From contig OZ037773.1 of assembly GCA_964035545.1 (NCBI GenBank), forward strand, positions 6,694,251 through 6,758,250: DNA of 64,000 nt. The letters run 5' to 3'. This DNA comes from Bugula neritina. Lineage: Eukaryota; Bryozoa; Gymnolaemata; Cheilostomatida; Bugulidae. How positions within the stretch are numbered: position 1 is the stretch's first letter; each line of letters begins with the position of its first letter. Below, piece by piece: positions 10,110 to 49,900 of this stretch. The notes beneath the pieces were generated by a model, which did no database searches, had not been told where the DNA came from, and saw only the letters and a program-made list of their open reading frames with translations. Both the position numbers and the translations under genes were made by a program.

Positions 10110-13100
10110 ATGTCTTGTGGCGGTGGTGGCTCAGTTGAAGTAGCAAGTAAGTGCCTAATACTTATGTCAACTTGATTGTAACTCATACTTATAACTAATC
10201 CTTAACAGAAAAATATTATTGCCAGTTTTGCAAAAAGAAGTCTGAGAAAAAGACAATAAATATTTCAAGCACTTTAAAATAAGCCAAGACTGTTGAAGAT
10301 CATCATGTAAACATGCAGTTTACCGAAAACGTTCAGTTCGTCTGTTGAGAGTTTCAGCATGAGCTGGTGTGATGTTGACTAAATTTTACTTTTCAAGTTA
10401 AAGCAGTATTTTAAAATATTCGCTAATAACTTTATGTGGCTGAAGTTTATATATTTAGAAGTTTATGTTTGAGATTTTATAAAATCAGTTCACAATATGA
10501 AGCTAGAAAGAATTGACTTTATAAATAACCGAGATCAATAATAGTAATGATAATAAAAATATGTTTAAGTTTTTTAAGCAAGGCTTAAAGCATTGAGATG
10601 ATTTTTACTGCAAAAACTGAAGAAAGAGAATTTTTGCTATCTGCGAAAAAAACTTGTTGTGTTCTTAGAAATCATCTCATGTTTCATCAACACATATGGA
10701 TGACACAATTGCGCTTTAAGCCACCGGTTCAAATCCTGATTATAATTTCTTTTGTGTTTTTACGAACACCTTCACACAATTTTGTCAGTATAGTGAGATA
10801 CCTTGTCTCTCTGATTATTTACAAATCCTTTTCAGCAGAAGAATAAATAAATTGTAGCAAACACTAGTTATATAATTCGATCATTAATAGTTTAGGTCTG
10901 AGTTTAAATGACTTTAAATATTATTATTAAATGTCTATAGACAAACTTCAACCGGAATATTCAATTTATGTTTTGCAGTGTCTGTTTATCCTTTTCCAGT
11001 TATTATATGCATATTATTTTGATAACTTTAGATAGATCTGGACTCAAATATGACTGCACTCTTCGAATGTGGTCCAGTAAGTAAGATTTTTTATAATATT
11101 TAGTTAATGAAACTGGAAGCATTAAACATTTTATTTTTGATATTACTGTATATTGCCAACAACACAAACTTGAGACAACCTCAGTGAGTTATTTTCTCTA
11201 TATATTGTTGCAGAAGGTTTCTTTGGCTGGAAATGGAAAAACGTTTATTTAAAAGTGTTTCGTGACTCCGAGGTTGCCTGGTTCAATGACAAAAAGGACC
11301 ACCAGGCTTTGGGCAAAGTAACTCTCAAGGTACTGGCGGTCATAATGTAAAAAAGGCATATTTATACAATTATAAAACTGTAATGCACACGGATGCATAA
11401 ATATCGGTGTATTAAGTCTTTATCATAATAATTTTATTATTCATTATTTATATGACAGTTTTTATGCCTGTGTCTTAAGTCTTTACGGTATCTTTATGTC
11501 AGCTATGTGTATATTTCTATGCATTTCTTTTTTAACTCAAAGATTCCTTTTTATGATTTTTAGGCTGTTCACAGGAAATTTAATACATCTAGTATAGAGA
11601 AAGTAATTATGACTTGTATATATGTAGAATGATTTTTATAAATACTATTAAATTTTAAAAGTTTTTGAAAAATACTAGATAACATAGTTATAGCTAACAA
11701 ACTGACAATTTAAACACCTGTAAAGTTTTGGTCTTGCCAAGTCAAATAATTTTCAAATTAAATAATCAACAGTGAGTGTAATGCCGAATGAAATACGAGT
11801 GTGTTTGTAGAAAGTAGCCCAGTTTCTTGCTGTTGGACCTTACACTAGCCGAATGAAGAACAAACCAGAGCTTCCATCTGGAGCTAAGCAAGATTATGTG
11901 ATTGCTTTCCCTCAACACCCTAGTCGAAATTCCACTCTTCACTGGATAGTGGTCAACTCAGATAAGGAGATCGGGTAATAACTTGTTCTAGATTATTCTT
12001 CAGTAGAAAACTTTTGAGTACACATGACCCTTATCTAATATTTAATACTCTTATAATATTAATGCAAAAAATAACATTATAGCTGTTTATTTTTAATACG
12101 GCAATTGTCTTTGTTCAATATAAAGTGATTTTTTATTATATGCTGATGCATAACTTTTCTATCAGTGAATGACTACTTTGGTATAATTCTATTTTTCAGG
12201 CAACTGATGAATGCCTTCTGCGCTGTGGTGAGTAGCTAATCAAGAAATGTTATCATGTAATTGCTTGCTCGTGTGACTGGGCCCTGGAGTTGCCTTTCCT
12301 ATTGTGGGTGATTTTTAGGCATACACGCAGATCCTAGATTAGAAACTTTTCTGTAATTATAAGAAATACTTTTACTAAACATGACTGCTACAGTCATAAA
12401 TCTTCTAGTTAGTTACCATGTATCATGAATAAAATTTACTAAAAGGCTATCACAGATTGTGTTGAATGAGATATAAGGTTTTGTGAATACCTGATATACT
12501 ATCTAGATGCTGCTCTGAAAGATTTTGTAGTTGTCCTTACTTGTGCATTTGATTACTTTAAATTACAGTTATTTTGTTTCAGTTGCCTCCTCCTCTCAAA
12601 CAGAAGCCACCCCCTCCAAGTCAAGCACCACCCCCTTATGGCTCCACAGTCCCCCCACAGCCGCAGGGACACTCCATGAATCAAATAGGTGCCTTATAAA
12701 TAGCTAAAGAATACTGATAGATGAAAAAGCAGTAGAAAGATAATAAAATTTGTTTAAATAAAACTAGAAACTCGAATACTCAATAAAATTTGGTTGCATA
12801 AAGGTTATTTCAAGTTTATATTCATGAGCAACTTTTAACTAAATCTATCAACAGTTAACAATCGTCATTGGCAACCTTAAACATGTGGATTACACTCTGA
12901 GAATGCCACAAAAAGTGTATTTGGAGTTGTATATTTTAATATTTTAACACATGTATCATAATTTTGTTTGCAATAAGAATGTGAGCTCAATTTGATAGTT
13001 TTCAATATTATGTAACCATGTCCTTTGGTAGCAGCTTTGCTTTTAGCACTGGTTGTAAGAGCTTACCAAGGCTCTAGGGAGTTTTTGTATTTTAGGTGGA

Positions 13101-14202
13101 CCACCACCTCAGTATGGAGCACATCCACAGCAACAAAGAGCTTATCCGCAGCAACAAAGAGGTTATCCACAGCAACAAAGAGCTTATCCACAGCAACAAG
13201 GGGCTTATCCACAGCAACAAGGGGCTTATCCACAGCAACAAAGAGCTTATCCACCCCAACAAGGGGCCTACCCCCCACACCAACGACGTAGAAGTAACAG
13301 CTCTGATGATGGTTTTGCAACAGGTTAATTGCATTTTTGATATTTTTCTATTGCCTCCACCTATGAAACTGGTCGAATACCATAATTACCAAAAGTAATT
13401 TAAAAATACTTCAAATTAAGTTTTTAGGGCTGCATTTTCAATTTAATCTAATGAATGAATTGCAAAAATGAAATTTTGTACCTCTATATGATTTTTAGAA
13501 TTAACTTAGTTAGATTTTATGCATTTCTGTTTAGGTCTGATCTTGGGGTCGATGATGCGACCCTGCTGGGGTTGGGGTTACGCTCCTGGTTGGGGCTATG
13601 GAGGCTGGGGTCACTATAGTCACTTTGACACACACATGCACAATAGTGTCGAAGTAAACAACACGTACATCACAAACGAGACTAACAACATTACTAACAA
13701 CTACAATGACGAGCAGAATGATGGGGGACAAGATGGTGAAGACCCACCAGGTTAGTTTTTTTGTCTCTAGCGGTTTTTCAATCAAATCAGAGTATTTTAT
13801 GTTATGCAATTAACTTGACATTACCATGTGTTTAAAATAATAATATAATGTTTTATATAAAAACTTTTCGACATAATAATATTGAGAAGGTGTTTAGATT
13901 TAATTACCCACTGCTGACAGTTTGCAAATTGGTGATGTACTCAATTTGGTACACTTTTATGTTTTAAAATTATACTGATACATAAAAACTTATCTTCAAG
14001 GCCGCTAGAATATAATGTCCCTCATAACTATTACTAACATAGTTAATTTGCCTATTAAGGACAAACTCTCTCCAAAAATATGCACAGACAATCCTGAATG
14101 CTAATGTTCTCTTATTGCCTGTATTCAGGGGAAAGCGTGTTGCAAGCTGTTGTTGCTATGAAAAGAAACCTATCGATGATCAAATTGATTGTGACTTTGT
14201 AG
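10110..14202 (+). CDS. PH-like domain protein with Pro/Gln and aromatic/Asn-rich tail
   Basis: Exons 10110-10146, 11032-11076, 11214-11329, 11811-11974, 12200-12227, 12583-12688, 13096-13323 and 13535-13750 join in phase (313 codons plus one base). The last exon begins at 14129 and, in the inherited phase, stops at 14200-14202. Residues about 20-140 look like a pleckstrin-homology fold: LRMWSKGFFGWKWKNVYLKV, then VAWFNDKKDHQALGKVTL, ending in a Trp-containing LHWIVVNSDKEI helix region. PH domains bind phosphoinositides or partner proteins. The tail has PPPPSQAPPPYG, seven or eight copies of a 7-residue QQQ(R/G)(A/G)YP repeat, a Trp/Gly/Tyr segment (CWGWGYAPGWGYGGWGHY) and an Asn-rich stretch. 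No signal peptide or membrane segment is seen. I cannot name the family. The short exon 1 rests on its ATG and its matching phase, not on homology. Confidence 0.75.
13120..13285 (+). repeat. 21-bp coding tandem repeat (QQQRAYP)
   Basis: Seven to eight units of CAGCAACAAAGAGCTTATCC inside exon 7 of the PH-like gene. They encode QQQ(R/G)(A/G)YP, and the last units drift to PPQQGAY and PPHQRRR. Copies are nearly identical at the DNA level, so the number of repeats may vary between individuals. Confidence 0.92.
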
Positions 14203-14672
14203 ATAACTATGGTGAAGATAATATTGAAGGAGATAATGGTGTGGAAGATAACTATGGTGATGGTGAAGGAGATGGTGAGGGTACAGGGTATGGTGATGGT
14301 GAAGGAGATGGTGGAGCAGATTACGGAGGTTTTGGACAAGGTCAAGGGTATAATGAAGATTACAACCAAGAAGGATATGATCAGGGGGGATATGACCAAG
14401 GTGGATATGATCAAGGTGGATATGACCAAGGAGGATATGACCAAGGAGGATATGATCAAGGAGGATATGATCAAGGGGGATATGATCAAGGTGGATATGA
14501 TCAAGGTGGTTATGATCAAGGTGGTTATGATCAAGGTGGATATGATCAAGGGGGATATGACCAGGGTGGATATGACCAGGGTGGTTATGATGACGGTGGT
14601 TACGATGACGGTGGTTATGATGATTATGGCGGTGATGATTATGGCGGTGATGATTTCGGAGGGGATGATTAA
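14129..14672 (+). CDS. Tyr/Gly/Asp-rich repeat exon (frame conflict with upstream exons)
   Basis: A frame open from the acceptor at 14127-14128 to a TAA at 14670-14672. It encodes a Cys-rich start (SCCCYEKK), an acidic Gly-rich stretch (about 14200-14370), about 16 copies of a 5-residue GGYDQ repeat (15-bp units), and an end of DDYGGDDFGGDD. Third codon positions vary among synonymous bases (GAC/GAT, GGA/GGT/GGG) while the protein repeat is constant, so this frame is genuinely translated. Its composition continues the acidic/Asn style of the upstream tail. However, entering it from the acceptor needs phase 2, and the preceding exon (donor after 13750) ends in phase 1. An unseen small exon, an alternative donor, a base-level error or a recent frameshift would resolve this. 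Confidence 0.7.
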
Positions 14673-16730
14673 CCCCACATTTTTCACACAACAAATTATG
14701 ACTAATAGACAGACTACATTTAATTAAATTATCAATTATAAAACTGAGATGGAAAGCAGACTCTTTCTCATTTTATAAAATTTTGTTAAGCTATTGCAGG
14801 TTTAGAACAGTTTTTACTATAATTTATGTCAAGTGATCTTGATTTGCCATGTGATATATTGAAGTTGTATTACTTTGTTATTGGCTCATAAATTTTCTAT
14901 TAGCATATGCTCACTACTTAAAGTTAACTTTACTAGCATAAGCTTTTATATGAGAACTGGTATATTTTTATATTTGTTTACCTATTTTGCTTGTTGTGCA
15001 TCTGTTATGTGACATTCAAATTGAAAATTGACAGTGTGTATGCATTGCTTGCCAACTTGCTTTTGAATGTTTAATATATTTAGCTTACCACCCAGGAGTT
15101 TTTTCTTACTGCTAAACAAGCTATGAATTTCTGCCCCCTCCTCCCATTGGAAAGGTCCTAGTACTAAATAATATGTAGTGTTGCGCTTACCCAGTGTACC
15201 TGTGGTGTAATGGTGAGGGTGTCTGCTTGTAAGCCGGAGGACTAGGGTTCGAATCCCAGTGGGGGCAAAATTATTATATAAAGACAACTCAAGACTATCA
15301 AATAACTTCAGAGATAAATCTAAATACATTATAGAACTTGGAGCATAGCTGAAGGAAGCACATGGCAAGCCACACTGTAAAGCTATCGTGGCGCGTGATT
15401 GTAGATGTAAAAAATTAAGCCTTACTCAAAGGTGAAATTAAAAAGCTTTGAAAAGCAGTTTACAAGCATCATACAAATGAAAAGTCTTAGCTCTTGCACA
15501 CTTAATAATTTCTAACTACACCAGGGGTTGGGTGATGAACAATTAGTTACAAATATAATATGCTTCTACAATCTACATCATGACAAGTAACATCAATTAT
15601 GAAAAAAGCATAATTGTGGTTAAGATCTGCGCCATTTTACATGTTTGAATGTCTTTATTTTACAATAGTTGAGACCTAGGCAAGATTTGTTTGGTTGCTT
15701 TATTTTAATGAACACCCACATTTTGTAAAGAATCCCCTACGCGCTTCACTTATGCAGTACTAAAATATTCTTATATCCGTTAGTTCTCATTTACAGACTG
15801 CTTTAAGGTTGGATGCCTAAACAATTTTGTTTTATAAAGAATTTTGTGCGAGTATGTACTGAAATGATTTGGAATTTCTGATGGCATGTAAAACTCTACA
15901 ACATATAATTCACTGAAAGGGATGATGTATTTATTAGCAACACAGAAAAAAAGATCAGAAAACCAAGTCTTAGTTTAAGTACAAGGAACCAGAAAACAAA
16001 ATGTGTAGAAATAAACTTGAAAGAACCAGTTCACCAGTAACTTACATAATTCTTATGTCTTTAGGTAGAAATAATGAGAGGTCAGGATACAGAAATGAGT
16101 ATGTGAAAATCTTTTCAAAAAATATCAACTTTCGACAAAATAATAACTAAGGTTGAATAAAGAAAACTAAATAATGCAAATGATATTCTATAACCAAACA
16201 TATAAACAGCAACAACACATAAACGCAAAAAAAATGAAACACCAACATTTCGAACACTCAATGACATTTATAAAACATTGAACTGACACCACCTATGAGC
16301 TAAATTTAACATATTAACTTGAAATTAAAAAATTACAACATCCAAAGTCTGTGTATTGAAAACCACCATAGTTGTAACAATAACACTCACCAAGAAAGAA
16401 GGTCAAAGATTATTTATACTATAAGTATAGGTCCAAAATACAGAAGCATAATAAGAATTATCTTGAGAAAGAGATAAAGAAAAACCAACATAAAATTATA
16501 TAATTTGAGTGAGTGGGTTTAGTGAAATAATTATGTGGCCACGGATGGTGTTGCATGTGATTGTGAAATGAGAACGAATAAAGTTAAAAACAGTGAGTAA
16601 AATCAGAGGGTGAGTATGGTTTGAGTGCAAAACAATACAATATACACAAAAATACATGCGATTTAGACTGTACAGTTCTTAGGTTAAACGTGTCACACCG
16701 AGAATATGTGAAACTCAACCTCAAAGGGCT
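14673..16730. other. Convergent spacer between the PH-domain gene and PPIP5K
   Basis: It should hold the 3' untranslated regions and poly(A) sites of both flanking genes. Apart from the tRNA-like sequence at 15197-15267 I find no coding or structured feature. AATAAA-type hexamers occur on the minus strand (for example near 15655 and 15927), but none can be assigned firmly. Confidence 0.6.
15197..15267 (+). tRNA. tRNA-like sequence (degenerate tRNA or SINE head)
   Basis: It contains an A-box-like TGGTGTAATGGT and a B-box GGTTCGAATCC at tRNA spacing, and a loop reading CTTGTAAG (possible anticodon TGT, Thr). The T-arm stem has one A-A mismatch, the acceptor stem has one clear mismatch plus several G-T pairs, and the anticodon stem pairs poorly. 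A decayed tRNA or a SINE-derived head is therefore more likely than a functional tRNA gene. No adjacent poly(A) or target-site duplication was noticed. Confidence 0.4.
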
Positions 16731-44136
<27,406 letters not shown>

Positions 44137-46926
44137 CCCACATCAATGAATTAACCCTGACAGAAAGTGAACCTGCAGTTAAATACAAATCCTGAGAGGG
44201 TAAAACATACTGCCAAACATTCATATATTGCCGATATATTTTATAAAAATCTGTTAACTGAAACTAAAAACACAATATGCTTAAAGCAATTTCAAAAAGA
44301 AAACTTTAAAAATTGCTGCATTTATTGGTTATTTGTCATTGTAGCCATAAAAAACTCACACACGTTTATAGTCACTATTCCTGTGAGAAACGCCGGATGG
44401 AAAGGGTTTGTTAAAGCGGGCTAAGGACTTATTTAAATGAGGCACAGGAGCAATTATGACTGGATGCTCTTCCTAACATCACCAATGGCCTTTGTCCGGG
44501 GCTCGTGTTTACTAGGCAAATGCTCTAACCCCTAGACCAAGGCTGCTCCCATAGCAACGAGTCAAAATAGCAACATAGAAAAACAACACAAACATGATAA
44601 TTTAACTGATGATTGCATGGCCTAAATGTAGACGATCCATTTCCAAATATTATATATATTTACCATAATATTCAAATGTGGCTAATGATTCTAAGCATGT
44701 TAAAATAGCCTAGCCGCTACTGAAATAATAATGATTTTCACTATGACAAATGCAATATAATAATTCAATAATTATACTAACGGTTAATTGGCTGATCTTG
44801 TTGTTAAAATGTTATGGTCATTTTATTGTTATTATCACTAATTCATAAAAATATTGAAGTAATATTAATGCTATAAGACATTTATTACTTGGCAGAGTCC
44901 TGCGGTTTGATACAAAACAATTCTTTTAATTTTACTAACCAACTTACCCTTATGCAGAATATAATACCTATACGCTCATTACACAGGTAATCACTATTAG
45001 AATTAATGATACTAAATGTGACACTCGGCCACTATGACTATTATTATGCTTATTCAATATCACTATCACTTTATGAATCTGAATAAATATTTACTATTAA
45101 ATGATAAATATTTAGTAAGATCCATAGCGATAATAAATAACCATAATGATATTCATAAAGGTAATGATGTGATGTTACAGTATGAATATTCATATTATGT
45201 TTAGTATTATTAATTAAGTAAAATTATCAATATTTAATCATAATACTAATGACTATCACTATGATAAGTTGATAACAGATAATAGGTATCATCATCACTC
45301 AGTCTCATGACTTATCACTTATCAGTATCACTCATCAGTAGGCTATCACTATCATTATGATATTTATTATCATTTTAAATATCCTAAATTAAATATCAAT
45401 ATGATTAAAAACTTGAATTTGGAGTAACAGTAAACTGTCTGAGGAGTCAATTAATGTTAAGTTTAACTGTTAATATTCAAACTGAAAATCAAAATGCAAT
45501 TCAAAATCAAAGTCAAAGTAAAATTCTAAATTATGCACAAGCCTAAGGAAAATGTTTAAAAATTAGGCTTCCGTACATTGTTCTATAAAATAAACTTTTA
45601 ATATTTTTCCATTATAATGATTCGATTATGTTTGTTGTTGTGTTAATTATCATGATGATGATGGTGATTACAACACTTGTGTCAAATCAATCATCATAAA
45701 CTGTGAGGTGTAAGCATAAACTAAATCTGCAGCGAATTATGTTATAGTCCGAGAATAAACATTCACGTGCAAAAGCTTATTTGAGTGAAAACTGTACAGC
45801 CTCAACGTATTATGCGTGCTGTCGGCTATAACTAGATGATTGCAGATAACATCGTCGTATCCCCAACAAACTACATTTTATCAATATGGGAATCACGCAG
45901 CTGGATTGATTCAACTTATTTATTAATAATTTATGTGTGATCGTTTACTTGAGACCTTTAATTTGAGTACAGCTTTTTGTTTTGACAAATAATATTGGCT
46001 AATGAAAGTTGTTTTTGAAAAAAATTGTAAAACTTGTTGAATTTAAATTTTATTATCATTATGATTATCACTTTAAGTTTAAGTTTATAAAACAAATAAC
46101 ACTAACAGTGACTCTTAGTGTCGGTGTAGCTTATCATGACATGATTATGATGATCAATATCATTCACTTTATAATTATGATCATCTAATTCTATTGATTT
46201 ATTTATTTAATATCTATCTTTAATCGCAAAACTATATCTAGACTTCAACTTAAACTTAAAGTTTGACTAGAAGACAGTAGTACTAGTACTAATACTGACA
46301 CTAACAGTGGCAGTAGTCATACTCATAGTCATAAATCATAGTGGTACTAGTATTAGGACCAAAATAATTATTTTGGACATGTAATAATAACACTAGTATT
46401 AACGCCTAGCATTTAGCAACTATAAAAGACTCTAACAGTAACTGCAGTTCTAAACTTAATCTAAGGATAATATAGTTATCCTTAGTTTAAAGTTGAAGAG
46501 TGTTGAAAATTCTAATAGATAATTGTGAATGCCATATTTTAATGAATAATTTTATTTCAATGTTGCCATCATTATGATTATCGATATTTATGGTACAGGG
46601 CAACAACTTTGATTAGGGGTAAAGCAATTGATGCTATTTGAGTTATTTTTACTGTTCAACAACAGTTGAAAATAAAAAATTGATTTGCATCTAAAAAAAG
46701 TAATCTAAATGTTAATAAATATCTTCTCAGCTTGTAAGTGGAGCTGTACAGCAACACAAACAATCCGAATAATATATTAAAATCAGTATACAATATTATA
46801 GTATATAGTATCATACAGTATATAATATCATATGATATTGTTTTGATAATCATGGAGAAGTTAGTTTATTTGGTTGAAAAATCTTGTTCTTGATATTTTG
46901 GTTTAATTTTATTAGTTAGCAGTTTT
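44137..46926. promoter_or_regulatory. Divergent spacer between PPIP5K and WDR27
   Basis: PPIP5K and WDR27 start head to head 2.8 kb apart. The region is very AT-rich, with ATCACTATGA/ATTATTATC-type low complexity at 44690-45400 and a TAGTACTAATACTGACACTA stretch near 46280. It contains SINE copy C next to the PPIP5K start. 5' untranslated exons may be present but none can be defined. Confidence 0.4.
44355..44550 (-). mobile_element. tRNA-derived SINE, copy C
   Basis: Minus-strand copy: head GGAGCAGCCTTGGTCTAGGG, a body including CAGTCATAATTGCTCCTGTG, and the tail ACTATAAACGTGTGTGAGT. Part of the B-box is deleted. It sits about 220 bp upstream of the PPIP5K start codon. Confidence 0.9.
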
Positions 46927-49900
46927 ATGGAGGGTGAACAGTTACATTGCAATGAAGGAAAGTGGTTTGTGAATAAAATTGACTTTATTCCCCACCAAGG
47001 ATTACAGCATGAAGTATTCTCTCAATCTGCTGATGGGACTTTTATTGCTATAGTCAACGGTCAACATGGTATTGATGTCCACTCGTACGATGTGGAAGTC
47101 AATGAGTTAAAGGTGTCTCTTCACATTGTTCACTATTTATAACTATTAATTTATTAAAAACAAATCTTTATGAGTTGATAGGTTGTTTTAGAAATTTTTT
47201 AGTTGCTTAAATCAAATGTTGCATTATTTACTCTTCGTTTAATGTTTATATTACTTTAGCTAGTCATGACATTGGAAGGCCACCGTGATGCCCCTACTTG
47301 TCTGTCATTTTCTCACTCCACAGAACCTGTTCTATTAATTAGTTGTGCTAGAGATTATGTCATCAAGTGGAATATTACCGAATGTCTCATCAACCAGCAC
47401 AATGGTAGGCTGATCTTCAGTTGTTATCTTGTCATAGTTTCTGTTTTCATGTTTAATATTAAGTTACTGTCTTGTCATAATTTTTCTATTAAAGATTTCA
47501 GCTTTATTGATCCAATCTTAACATTTATTTGATTAATAATTTAGTTGTGTTTATTAGTAACTTCATTTTCTTACTATATATTCGTATGTTGCTGTTACTA
47601 ATATTAGTAGTATGTTGCAGTTGCAGTGGTAGTAGTAATAGTATATATTATTATTATTATGTTGCAGTTACTAATATTAGTACTTAGTGGTATGTTGCAG
47701 TTGCTAGTAATGGTATGTGTTATTAGTATGTTGCAGTGCGTCTCTTATGATGTAACAGCAATAGAATTTTCTAGAATATATATTTAGTGATTTCTTGTTG
47801 TTGGACATTCTCTTAGTTTTTTCCCTATACAAATTTGAAATCAGCAGATAAAAATACTATAAAATTTCATGTTTTCAAAAATTTTGAACTAATTTTAATT
47901 TTTAGTTCAAGTTTGCCAGTTTATATTTTTTAAAGTAAAGAAAGCTTTTTACCCATTTCATTGCTTGCTATTCTATGTGAATATCAGTATAGTAGTCAAA
48001 AAGGGATTTCATACTATAAAAAACAATGTTATCTCTTGTCTAATTTCCTGTAAAACAATAAATAGCAATTTCCTGTTAGAGGTTTTTTGTGTATATCGAA
48101 TTTGTTTTATTTTCTATATATATATATACATATATAGTTTAATCTTTGTACAGTATCTGTAACCAGTTGTACTATTATTATTACACAGGTGTGAGTATTA
48201 AAGGTAAGGTAGTCATGCAAACACCTTCTGCAGGTGTCACAAACTTATGCTGGAGTGTTGAAGATGATGTTGTAGCCATTTGTACAGGATGTGACATTAT
48301 AATACACGATGTTCAGGTATACAACTTCCGATAACGTTTTGTGTTGAGCTTTAAATATCACCTGGAAAATGTGTTCTTTCAAGGATATAAATGAAACGAA
48401 CCTATAAATCACACAACTATGCCAACTGCTTTAAGCATACATATACTTACGCAAGTTTATAGTCGCTATCCCTGTGAGGAAACCCTTGATAGAAAGGGTT
48501 TTTGTTAAAGCGGGCTAAGGACTTGTTTAAATGAGGCTCAGGAGCAATTATGACTGAATGCTCTTCCTAACATCACCAATGGCCTTTGTCGGGGTTTTAA
48601 CTCATAACTTCGTGTTTAAACAATCTGTTCAGTATAATATGACTTCAGATTTAGTTTTCTGCCGTATATTATGCAAATGAAATCAAACTCGTTATGTGTG
48701 ACATTTTGACCTTCATGGTTGTGTTGTCCTTTAGAGTTATGCGTCTGTGCATGAGTTGAGAGGTCACACAGACACTGTGACTTGTGCTGCCTTCTGTCCA
48801 CACTATCAGACCACATTAGTCTCTGCTTCGGTTGACAGAACTTTCATGGTAAGACAGACTACCTTGTGCCAATATCATAGTAGCAGTGATAGTGTAAATA
48901 GTACCGGTAGTATTAGCAACGGTAGTAGTAATAGTAGTAGCAGTAGTGGTAGTACTAGTACTAGTAGTAGTAATGGTAGTAGTAGTAGTATTAGTAGTAA
49001 TAGTGTTAGTAGTAGTAGTGGTGGTAGTAGTGGTGGTAGTAGTGGCGGCGGTGGTGGTAGTGGTGGTGGTAATCGTAGTAGTAGTAGTGGTGGTGGTGGT
49101 GGCGGTAGTGGTAGTAGTAGTAGTAGTAGTGGCGGTAGTAGTAGTGACAGTACTAGTAGTAGTGACAGTACTAGTAGTAGTGACAGTACTAGTAGTAGTG
49201 ACAGTACTAGTAGTAGTGACAGTACTAGTAGTAGTGACAGTACTAGTAGTAATAGTGTATTAGTGACAGTAGTGTTAGTAGTAGTAGTGGCGGTAGTAGT
49301 AGTCGGTGAGGCAAGTTATACAAAAGCTTCTAATACATGTTTATTGAGTATAGAATAGCTTGTACTCTGTACAGATTTGGAACTCAGCATCTGGTGAATT
49401 GCTCTACAAATCTTCAATCATCAGCTCCTCCCCAATTGACCAGATTGTTATGAATGATTTTAAAGAGGAATTCATCTTGGCGTTTAGTGATGGTATGGTA
49501 AGTGTTGTGGGAAATGTAATTTCATGAGCGATAAAGAACTTTACTGCCTAGTTCTGTCTGTACTCATTCTTTACCCTGATTTAGGTTTGTGGACCTAATG
49601 GAAAACCCATTACGACCCTCACGCATAAATTTACTAAAATATTACGAAAAAGCATAAACAATTAAACAGAATTAGAAAAAACCTTGATTATTTAGCTGTA
49701 TTTGTTAATATTTCATCAGTTTAATGCAAGAACTTATATACATTAGCTTATAAACTGTGAACAATACCTAAAAACTGTAGATACAATATAGTGTGTACTA
49801 AATTAAGTAAAATGACCTGTATATAATGTTGAATATCTTGCAATATAATCATATTTTAAGTTTAGCCACGCTCCATTGATGTGATCTAATGTTTATTATA

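Noticed and set aside
10209-10275. Possible extra exon of the PH-like gene after CTTAACAG
   Set aside because: In the inherited phase it reaches a stop after 15 codons without a usable donor. Skipping to 11032 keeps phase and leads into the PH-like domain.
10598-10846. 82-aa frame and a B-box-like GGTTCAAATCC at about 10727
   Set aside because: No A-box or tRNA fold nearby, no homology signal in the frame, and it lies in intron 1 of the PH-like gene.
14112-14694. Ile-rich and His-rich minus-strand frames and a Met/Lys/Asp plus-strand frame over the GGYDQ region
   Set aside because: Shadows of the repeat. Only the GGYDQ frame shows synonymous third-base variation.
48747-49358. 203-aa Ser/Gly-rich and 105-aa Val-rich frames
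   Set aside because: They are WDR27 exon 4 read through its donor into the AGT microsatellite; the real exon ends at 48848.
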